DNA from: Sphingobacteriales bacterium
Lineage (GTDB): Bacteria; Bacteroidota; Bacteroidia; Chitinophagales; Chitinophagaceae
Length of the DNA stretch: 5,278 bases
Assembly: GCA_023251215.1 (NCBI GenBank)
Contig: JAHEZF010000139.1
Coordinates: forward strand, 1 to 5,278
Direction: 5' to 3'
Every line of letters begins with the position of its first letter. Positions within the stretch are counted from its first letter, which is position 1. Below the pieces are notes generated by a model. The model was given only the letters and a program-made list of their open reading frames with translations, was not told the origin of the DNA and ran no database searches. Of the stretch, positions 1 to 4,571 are shown in pieces. A program made the position numbers and the translations under genes.

Positions 1-267
1 CAATTTGGCGTATTGTACCTGGGGTGTTTCTATAAATTCTCCATATACCATGATATGCAGGTAGGCCTCCAACTGTTTTTGGATTGCTTCAATCACTTTA
101 GGATGGCGGTGGCCAATATTGGCTACACTGATCCCACCGATGAGATCTAAATATTGTTTTCCATCAGCATAATAAAGCATCATGCCTTCTGCCTTTACTA
201 TTTCCAAAGCAAGAGGCGCTGAAGAGGTTTGGGCAACATGTTTAAAAAATAATTCCCGCTGGTTCAT
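1..267 (-). CDS. Class III PLP-dependent aminotransferase, N-terminal part (partial)
   Basis: The reverse strand reads an open frame of 89 codons from an ATG at 267 to the window edge. It begins MNQRELFFKHVAQTSSAPLA and contains YYADGKQYLDLIGGISVANIG followed by HRHPKVIEAIQKQL. This is the N-terminal signature of class III (ornithine/acetylornithine/4-aminobutyrate-type) aminotransferases: a G-K-x-Y-x-D-L strand, a glycine-rich turn, then (G/N)xGHxHPxV before a helix. Family members transfer an amino group from an omega-amino donor to 2-oxoglutarate or pyruvate using PLP in the cytoplasm. The Schiff-base lysine and the substrate-specificity residues lie beyond the window, so ArgD-like, GabT-like and other roles cannot be separated and no symbol is given. 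The start is chosen because family homology begins within a few residues of this ATG. There is no clear Shine-Dalgarno sequence. CAAATATC at 273-280 reads GATATTTG on the coding strand, one mismatch from the Bacteroidota -7 element and very close to the start. Confidence 0.88.
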   Translation of the reverse strand, partial: MNQRELFFKHVAQTSSAPLALEIVKAEGMMLYYADGKQYLDLIGGISVANIGHRHPKVIEAIQKQLEAYLHIMVYGEFIETPQVQYAKL

Positions 268-297
268 TACAGCAAATATCGTTTTAAGAGTTATTGA

Positions 298-457
298 ATG
301 AAAATTAATCCGAAAACCTTCATGACCATGGACTTCTATGTATGGGACTATAGGGAAGGATATTCCACAGGAAATGATCAGGGGGGAGATCGGCTGTACG
401 ACCAATAATTATAAGAAGTGTGCTGATTGGTTTAAAGAGAAGAAACCTGAAGTCTGA
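298..457 (+). pseudogene. Possible small ORF split by a frameshift at a G6 run
   Basis: An ATG at 298 opens 36 codons ending at TAA 406-408. A second frame, offset by one base, runs on to TGA 455-457. The two meet at six consecutive G residues at 381-386. With one G fewer they would join into a 52-residue product: about 29 residues rich in aromatics (FYVWDYREGYSTGNDQG), then a tail with two cysteines (EIGCTTNNYKKCADWFKEKK). Both halves look protein-like, but I do not recognise a family. An in-frame TGA lies directly upstream of the ATG, and only 30 bases separate it from the divergent aminotransferase start. The stop codon of the second half falls inside the repeat that begins at 449. It could be a decayed gene, a base error in a homopolymer, or chance open frames. 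Confidence is low. Confidence 0.25.
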
Positions 458-528
458 GGTCCGAAGTCAGATAAGAAAATAGCCACACTAGTTGAGTTTC
501 AGACCCCTGACTTCCGGCATCTGATTTC
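449..528. repeat. Imperfect inverted repeat made of about 14-nt GAAGTC units
   Basis: GAAGTCTGAGGTCCGAA at 449-465 pairs with 498-514, whose reverse complement is GAAGTCAGGGGTCTGAA; 14 of 17 positions match. The arms are modular. The left arm reads GAAGTCTGAGGTCC then GAAGTCAGAT. The right arm, reverse-complemented from 528, reads GAAATCAGATGCCG, then GAAGTCAGGGGTCT, then GAAACTC, so the GAARTC core recurs every 14 nt. GAAGTCAGAT at 463-472 also matches the complement of 519-528 at 9 of 10 positions, giving an alternative fold. The loop is about 32 nt. Repeats of this look occur between genes in Bacteroidota genomes, by my recollection. It could act as a transcript end or be a mobile or expanded intergenic element. 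No U-run follows, so a classic intrinsic terminator is not supported. Confidence 0.6.
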
Positions 529-622
529 ATTCCCTTAACTCGTAACTGTCCTCGTAGTTTTCCTATGGCATAAGCAATTATTTATAGTTAAATTCGTTTT
601 AGGAATGCAATAAATACTACAA

Positions 623-817
623 ATGAAAAGCCTTCGTTTTTTAGTAGTGGGATTGAGCCTTGTGTTGCTGCTAACTTCGTGCAGAATATGGAACAGCGTT
701 TTTAAACCTAAATACGGCTGTCCCAGCAATGGAAAAAATGTAGGCGCCGAAAAGATATTAAGCAGTGACCCCAAAGCAATGAAGGATGCAAAAAAGGCCA
801 AAAAATTCCGTAGTTAA
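623..817 (+). CDS. Small lipoprotein, 64 residues, unknown function
   Basis: The protein has a short basic start (MKSLR), a hydrophobic stretch at residues 6-17, and a lipobox LLTSC with the lipidated cysteine at position 20. After signal peptidase II cleavage about 45 residues would remain. The mature part holds a KPKYGCPSNGKNVGAEKIL segment at residues 28-46, with a second cysteine at 33. It ends in a very lysine- and alanine-rich tail, KAMKDAKKAKKFRS, which is probably helical and positively charged. I recall similar KYGCPSNGKNVGAEK-type small lipoproteins in Chitinophagaceae-like genomes, but no function is known to me. Location is inferred to be the outer membrane or periplasm. The ATG at 623 is the only start that gives a full signal peptide. 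No Shine-Dalgarno sequence is visible, as is usual in this phylum. The next gene on the same strand starts 67 bases downstream, so co-transcription is possible. Confidence 0.8.
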   Translation: MKSLRFLVVGLSLVLLLTSCRIWNSVFKPKYGCPSNGKNVGAEKILSSDPKAMKDAKKAKKFRS

Positions 818-884
818 ATTAATGTTATCACGCAGCTAAATATTATAGAATCCAGTCTTATGAATAAAACTAAAAACCTGAACT

Positions 885-1214
885 ATGAGCCTCACCCTAC
901 GAACCACTTTAGGCTGTACCGAAGCCGTCATTGCAGATGACGGCGGATTGAAACAGTTCTATCACGTGGCCGACATAATGAGCCAGTTTCTCAAAGTAAA
1001 TTTTTCTAACAAAGAAGATGACTTTGATACCATTGACTGGGAATTCAAATTCAAAGGGCATAACCTGACCCTTCATTACAACATTTACAACGGTATTTCT
1101 ATTTTTCCTACCAAAACCCGTGATGCCCTGAATAAGGACAACAAAGCCGTGGTGGAACTGGCCGGTGTGCTGGAAACAAAACTGTTTAATGAAGGACAGC
1201 GAAACATTGCCTGA
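885..1214 (+). CDS. Hypothetical cytoplasmic protein, 109 residues
   Basis: I do not recognise this family. The product has no signal peptide and no membrane segment, and it is mildly acidic overall. Its centre (about residues 50-75) alternates hydrophobic and polar residues (IDWEFKFKGHNLTLHYNIYN), suggesting two or three beta strands. It is followed by a turn containing FPTK and a C-terminal helix around DNKAVVELAGVLETKLF. This suggests a small compact alpha/beta domain. The start at 885 is well bounded: an in-frame TGA lies at 879-881, and the ATG at 860 is in another frame that soon stops. Codon use looks like the neighbouring genes. The stop lies 2 bases from the convergent rsgA stop. It may share a transcript with the small lipoprotein gene upstream. 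It is likely a real gene because the frame is open for 109 codons with a sensible composition, but its role is unknown. Confidence 0.75.
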   Translation: MSLTLRTTLGCTEAVIADDGGLKQFYHVADIMSQFLKVNFSNKEDDFDTIDWEFKFKGHNLTLHYNIYNGISIFPTKTRDALNKDNKAVVELAGVLETKLFNEGQRNIA

Positions 1215-1216
1215 AC

Positions 1217-2143
1217 TCAGTAATTCTTTTCCTCAATGGAGTCCAGTATGTTTATATAACTCACATACCTGTCTTCATGAATAGTTCCTTTGGCTACCGC
1301 TTCTTTGATTGCACAACCGGGTTCATTTACATGCAAACAATTATTGAACTGGCAATTATTTAACCTGTTTTTCATTTCAGGAAAGTAATGAGAAAGTTCC
1401 TGTTTGGTAATATCTACCAGGCCAAACTCCCTCATACCGGGTGTGTCAATGATGTTTCCGCCAAAAGGAAGATCAAACATTTCGGCAAATGTGGTTGTAT
1501 GTTGTCCTTTGCCACTCCAGCCGCTTATATCCTGTATCTTCAGATTAATATCCGGGAAAATAACATTAAGCAAAGATGATTTACCCACACCGCTATGCCC
1601 GCTGATGAGGGTGATCTTATCCTTTAATTTATTCTTAACCTCTTTTATTCCCTTTTTCTCAATGACACTCATGAGTATTATCTGGTAGCCCATAGCTTCA
1701 TACATGTTTTTCCAGGCGTCAAATTTTTCCAATTCTTTCTTTTTATAAAGGTCAGCTTTGTTGAAAACGATGATGGCGGGCACATGATAAGCTTCTGCGG
1801 CAACAAGAAACCTGTCAATAAAACCCTGTGAGGTCTTTGGTTCTTTGAGAGTAGCTATCAATAATAACTGGTCAAGATTGGCAGCCACAATATGATGCTG
1901 GTGTTTGTAACGGGGCGACTGCCGGTTGATATAATTCCTGCGGTCATGAATTTCAGTGATCATTGCTGTATTCTCTATTTCGTTCTCCGGCACAATCTCT
2001 ACCTTATCTCCCACTGCTACCGGATTGGTGCTGGTTATGTCATCTATTTTCAATACTCCCTTCATCCGGGCATTCCAGAATTTGCCGGTATCATCTTTTA
2101 CAATATACCAGCTACCGGTAGATTTATAGACAAGCGATTTCAT
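1217..2143 (-). CDS. rsgA: Ribosome small subunit-dependent GTPase A
   Basis: RsgA (YjeQ/EngC) is a cytoplasmic GTPase that acts late in 30S subunit maturation and hydrolyses GTP when bound to the ribosome. The 308 residues follow the family order: an N-terminal OB-fold (about 1-75, including VAVGDKVEI), then a circularly permuted GTPase with G4 NKAD at 128-131, G1/P-loop GHSGVGKSS at 182-190, a switch-I threonine run at 216-218 and G3 DTPG at 233-236. A C-terminal zinc site follows, with C264, C269, H271 and C277 in the expected CX4CXHX5C spacing. All key residues are present and the length is normal, so the gene looks intact. The ATG at 2143 gives the expected N-terminus just before the OB-fold. 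The gene diverges from the lipocalin-like lipoprotein gene, with 143 bases between them. It converges on the 109-residue hypothetical gene with only 2 bases between stops. Confidence 0.97.
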   Translation of the reverse strand: MKSLVYKSTGSWYIVKDDTGKFWNARMKGVLKIDDITSTNPVAVGDKVEIVPENEIENTAMITEIHDRRNYINRQSPRYKHQHHIVAANLDQLLLIATLKEPKTSQGFIDRFLVAAEAYHVPAIIVFNKADLYKKKELEKFDAWKNMYEAMGYQIILMSVIEKKGIKEVKNKLKDKITLISGHSGVGKSSLLNVIFPDINLKIQDISGWSGKGQHTTTFAEMFDLPFGGNIIDTPGMREFGLVDITKQELSHYFPEMKNRLNNCQFNNCLHVNEPGCAIKEAVAKGTIHEDRYVSYINILDSIEEKNY

Positions 2144-2260
2144 CGATCCGCTAAATTACATGAAGGATCCAGGAGAGCAAATTATCAGCGTTCTGAATGT
2201 GGTGGGAAATACGGTCATATTATTGCGTAATTCTGCTTATCATTATTTGAAAAGAATGTT

Positions 2261-2268
2261 TATTTTAG
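2261..2268 (+). promoter_or_regulatory. Possible -7 element upstream of lipocalin-like gene
   Basis: TATTTTAG differs by one base from the Bacteroidota -7 consensus TAnnTTTG and lies 18 bases before the ATG at 2287. This would leave a leader of only about 12-15 nt. No good -33 TTTG sits about 20 bases upstream; the nearest TTTG, at 2246-2249, is too close. The rest of the gap, 2144-2260, must also hold the rsgA promoter on the other strand, but no convincing element was found there. Confidence 0.25.
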
Positions 2269-2286
2269 ACCGATAATCCAAAGTAT

Positions 2287-2742
2287 ATGAAAAAACAAAT
2301 AGCTTTTTTAACGGCTTTCATTGCGGCAGTTTTCTTTTTTTTCCCCGCTTGCCAAAAAGATAATAACACCCCTGCGCCGAAAACCAAAACAGATCTTATA
2401 TCACAGGCTACATGGAGATTCAGCAGCGCATCAGTTGGCGGTACAGACGTATCTGCCTTTTTACAACCATGCCAGAAAGATAATATACTCACTTTCGCAG
2501 CTGCGGGAACGGGCACAGCAGATGAAGGCCCCACGAAATGCAATGCCGGTGATCCACAGACCAATCCCTTTACCTGGAGTTTTCTCAGTAACGAAACAAT
2601 ACTTCATATATCCACTGTTTTGTTTACCGGAGGGAGCAGCGATTTTACTCTTGTTTCACTAACTGAAACTGCGTTGATTGTTTCGCAGAATATTACTGTG
2701 TCAGGTACTACTCAAAATGCTGTGGTGACTTTTATACATTGA
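2287..2742 (+). CDS. Lipocalin-like domain lipoprotein, 151 residues
   Basis: The N-terminus is a lipoprotein signal peptide: MKKQ, a hydrophobic run to residue 19 containing FFFF, and the lipobox FPAC with the lipidated cysteine at 22. A short polar linker (QKDNNTPAPKTKT) leads into a domain starting near residue 38. Its pattern is typical of Bacteroidota lipocalin-like lipoproteins: a tryptophan in the first strand (W43), FLQPCQKDN followed by a strand, DEGPTKCNAGDPQT, then TWSFLSNETILHI and a final strand pair with VSLTETALIVSQ. C62 and C85 are placed to form a disulfide in the periplasm or at the surface. Members form a small beta-barrel; ligands are mostly unknown, and none can be inferred here. 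The start at 2287 is the only one giving a complete signal peptide. Its stop is 5 bases from the convergent nadE stop. A T8 tract at 2335-2342 lies in the signal-peptide region. Confidence 0.85.
   Translation: MKKQIAFLTAFIAAVFFFFPACQKDNNTPAPKTKTDLISQATWRFSSASVGGTDVSAFLQPCQKDNILTFAAAGTGTADEGPTKCNAGDPQTNPFTWSFLSNETILHISTVLFTGGSSDFTLVSLTETALIVSQNITVSGTTQNAVVTFIH
2350..2485 (+). repeat. Direct 16-nt repeat encoding CQKDN twice in the lipocalin-like gene
   Basis: Positions 2350-2365 (TGCCAAAAAGATAATA) and 2470-2485 (TGCCAGAAAGATAATA) match at 15 of 16 bases and lie exactly 120 bases (40 codons) apart. Both encode CQKDN: one at the lipidated cysteine (22-26), the other at the first internal cysteine (62-66). 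CQKD is common after Bacteroidota lipoboxes and is also plausible in this domain family, so chance similarity is as likely as a duplication. Confidence 0.4.
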
Positions 2743-2747
2743 TAGGT

Positions 2748-4472
2748 TCAGGAAAGATATTTCCCAACAATCGGCACCCTTCTTCCAATTCCAAATGCCT
2801 TGCAACTGACACGAATGATAGGACAGAACTGGTTGCGTTTGTATTCATTTGTATTGACCAGCTTCAATACCCGGTCCACCAGGGCTTTGTCAAATCCTTT
2901 GGCAATAATTTCTTTCGGGCCTTTTCGTTGTTCGATGTACTCATATAAAATTTTATCAAGAATATGATATTCAGGCAGGCTGTCCGTGTCTTTCTGCCCG
3001 GGCCGCAGTTCTGCCGATGGGGGTTTTGTTATAATATTTTCAGGAATGACTATTTTTTCCCGATTAATATATTTCGCCAGTGCATATACCTGTGTCTTGT
3101 ATACATCACCCAGCACACTCAGGCCTCCGGCCATATCTCCGTATAACGTTCCATACCCTGTAGCCAGTTCACTCTTATTGGAAGTATTCAGTAAAATGTA
3201 TCCGAATTTATTGGCGATGGCCATCAATAAATTTCCTCTTGTTCTCGCCTGTATGTTTTCTTCTGCAATCCCTAATGTTGAGTCTTTGTAAAGGGGTTTC
3301 AATTCTGTCAAAAAAGCTTCATAAATATTTTTCACAGGAACAATATCATAATGATTGCCAAGATTCTTACTTAACAATTCAGCATCATTGACCGAATGTG
3401 CTGTAGAATATTGTGAAGGCATCAGGATGGCTCTCACATTTTCTTTGCCTAATGCAGCCACAGCCAATGCCTGTGTTACGGCGCTGTCAATGCCGCCGGA
3501 TGAACCGAGTATGGTCTTGCTGAAACCCATCTTGCCAAAATAATCCCTGATTCCCAGGATAAGGGCATGATAGATATCATCAATATTTTTTTTATCGGCG
3601 AGATAATCCAGTGTATTCACTCCTTCACCTACATCTTTTGGAGAGTAAAAATAGGCAGCCCCACCTAAATCCTCCCCTACAGGGAGGACTTGCGGAGACT
3701 CTGAAACCTTGGAAAGTTTTTCCAAATCAAAAACTTCATAATCCTCTTCAAAATATTTCATCTCTTTCACCTTACATCCATTAATATCATACACCAGGCT
3801 GCCGCCATCAAAAACAATTTCTGTTTGCGAACCCACAGTGTTGCAATACAGCATCGGCAGTTTGTATTTTATTGTGTGTGCTTTTACTATGCTGTTCCGG
3901 ACCACATCCTGTGCATAGTTATACGGTGATGCGGAGAGATTGATCATCACATCCGGCTTAAAGGGCATTAGTTTTTCCATAGGTGTGATGCGGTACATAG
4001 GATTATCGCCAAGATTCCAGATATCCTCGCAAATAGTAACTGCCAGTTTTTTCCCTTTGAACTCCATGACCTGCCATTTAAAGGCCGGCTCAAAATAGCG
4101 GTATTCGTCAAACACGTCATAATTGGGTAAAAGAGTTTTATGTATCTCGGCTTTAACCTGTTTTTCATACAGTAAAAAAACAGCGTTGAACAGGTCTTTC
4201 CCTTCTTTGGCAGGATTATGTGCAGGGCTTCCGATCAATACGCCGATAGTATCAGCATATTCTTTCAGTCTGTCAATTGCCTCATAAGATTTGTTGATGA
4301 AATCGTTGAACTCTAAAAAATCTCTCGGGGGATAACCACAGACACATAGCTCTGAAAACACAACCAGATCTGCTCCCTGTTTTTTAGCCCAATCAATACC
4401 TTCAATGATCTTACTGCTGTTATTTTCAAAATTGCCGATATGATAGTTCTGCTGCGCTAAGGCGATCTTCAT
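2748..4472 (-). CDS. nadE: Glutamine-dependent NAD+ synthetase
   Basis: This cytoplasmic enzyme makes NAD+ from deamido-NAD+ and ATP, using ammonia released from glutamine; it is the last step of NAD synthesis. The 574 residues hold two domains. The N-terminal nitrilase-fold glutaminase (about 1-250) carries the catalytic triad E41 (FSELCVCGYPPRD), K112 (HKTLLPNYDVFDEYRYF) and C148 (TICEDIW). The C-terminal synthetase (about 295-574) carries the PP-loop SGGIDS at 325-330, the segment LLNTSNKSELATGYGTLYGD at 427-446, and KPPSAELRPGQKDTDSLPEY at 483-502. All catalytic motifs are intact. The protein is somewhat longer than the roughly 540-550 residues I expect for the two-domain form in this phylum. 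The surplus appears to lie in the interdomain linker near residues 256-275, where a palindromic repeat sits in frame. The ATG at 4472 starts directly with the nitrilase strand KIALAQQNY. The gene is divergent from gldB and convergent with the lipocalin-like gene. Confidence 0.97.
   Translation of the reverse strand: MKIALAQQNYHIGNFENNSSKIIEGIDWAKKQGADLVVFSELCVCGYPPRDFLEFNDFINKSYEAIDRLKEYADTIGVLIGSPAHNPAKEGKDLFNAVFLLYEKQVKAEIHKTLLPNYDVFDEYRYFEPAFKWQVMEFKGKKLAVTICEDIWNLGDNPMYRITPMEKLMPFKPDVMINLSASPYNYAQDVVRNSIVKAHTIKYKLPMLYCNTVGSQTEIVFDGGSLVYDINGCKVKEMKYFEEDYEVFDLEKLSKVSESPQVLPVGEDLGGAAYFYSPKDVGEGVNTLDYLADKKNIDDIYHALILGIRDYFGKMGFSKTILGSSGGIDSAVTQALAVAALGKENVRAILMPSQYSTAHSVNDAELLSKNLGNHYDIVPVKNIYEAFLTELKPLYKDSTLGIAEENIQARTRGNLLMAIANKFGYILLNTSNKSELATGYGTLYGDMAGGLSVLGDVYKTQVYALAKYINREKIVIPENIITKPPSAELRPGQKDTDSLPEYHILDKILYEYIEQRKGPKEIIAKGFDKALVDRVLKLVNTNEYKRNQFCPIIRVSCKAFGIGRRVPIVGKYLS
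3657..3700 (-). repeat. Palindromic repeat element in frame within nadE
   Basis: The core is a perfect 7-bp inverted repeat, TCCTCCC at 3670-3676 and GGGAGGA at 3682-3688, with a CTACA loop. Read on the nadE strand it is AAGTCCTCCCTGTAGGGG followed by AGGATTTAGGTGGGGCT. By my recollection this closely resembles a short dispersed repeat of Bacteroidota of the form AGTCC-CCC-loop-GGGG-ATTTAGG-GGG. It encodes roughly PQVLPVGEDLGGAA (residues 260-273) in the linker between the glutaminase and synthetase domains. Its translation is poor in charged catalytic-type residues and unlike the flanking linker. The exact insertion borders cannot be set without homologues. Confidence 0.6.
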
Positions 4473-4476
4473 AACA

Positions 4477-4484
4477 CAAATTTA
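4477..4484 (-). promoter_or_regulatory. nadE: Candidate -7 promoter element for nadE
   Basis: On the nadE strand this reads TAAATTTG, an exact match to the Bacteroidota -7 consensus TAnnTTTG. It ends only 4 bases before the ATG at 4472. If used, transcription would begin at or very near the start codon, giving a leaderless or nearly leaderless mRNA. No -33 TTTG is visible about 20 bases further upstream, so this is a sequence match only. Confidence 0.35.
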
Positions 4485-4523
4485 CGCCAATGGCTGCTGA
4501 ATTAACGGTAATTTTTAATCGGT

Positions 4524-4531
4524 TAATTTCG
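4524..4531 (+). promoter_or_regulatory. gldB: Possible -7 element for gldB
   Basis: TAATTTCG differs by one base from TAnnTTTG and lies 40 bases before the gldB ATG, which would give a leader of about 35 nt. No -33 match was found at the right spacing. It sits in the 99-base divergent gap shared with nadE, where a plus-strand promoter is needed. Confidence 0.25.
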
Positions 4532-4571
4532 CAACAACAACAATTGTGAACTCATTTCGTTTACAATAACT

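Larger units (their letters stand above)
268..622. other. Intergenic stretch without a secure gene
   Basis: These 355 bases separate the divergent aminotransferase gene from the small lipoprotein gene. The left part holds the doubtful split ORF and the middle holds the 14-nt-unit inverted repeat. The right part (about 530-622) is AT-rich and must contain the promoter of the lipoprotein gene. TAAATTCG at 589-596 is one base from the Bacteroidota -7 consensus TAnnTTTG, but no convincing -33 TTTG lies at the expected distance. No tRNA, riboswitch or other RNA structure was recognised. Confidence 0.6.

Noticed and set aside
535..801. 88-codon minus-strand open frame over the small lipoprotein
   Set aside because: It lies antisense to a gene with a clear lipoprotein signal peptide, and its translation has no recognisable domain.
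860..940. ATG at 860 as an alternative start for the 109-residue protein
   Set aside because: It is in a different frame and reaches a stop after about 26 codons.
1246..1268. Small inverted repeat GTATGT/ACATAC near the rsgA 3' end as a terminator
   Set aside because: The stem is only 6 A/T-rich base pairs with an 11-base loop, inside the coding region and with no adjoining T run.
1404..1688. Plus-strand open frames inside rsgA (also 1388-1579 and 1892-2230)
   Set aside because: They are shadows of the rsgA coding strand, whose GTPase and zinc motifs are complete.
2335..2342. T8 tract in the signal-peptide region as a phase-variation switch
   Set aside because: Eight T is short for this, the reading frame is intact, and FFFF is normal in a signal peptide; no variant data are available.
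2265..2662. Overlapping open frames on both strands of the lipocalin-like gene (2265-2564 minus, 2321-2662 plus)
   Set aside because: The frame 2287-2742 carries the lipobox and the domain pattern; the others lack any recognisable feature.
2739..3543. Several plus-strand open frames within nadE, and 3968-4168 on the minus strand in another frame
   Set aside because: nadE is intact and full length here, so these are shadows.
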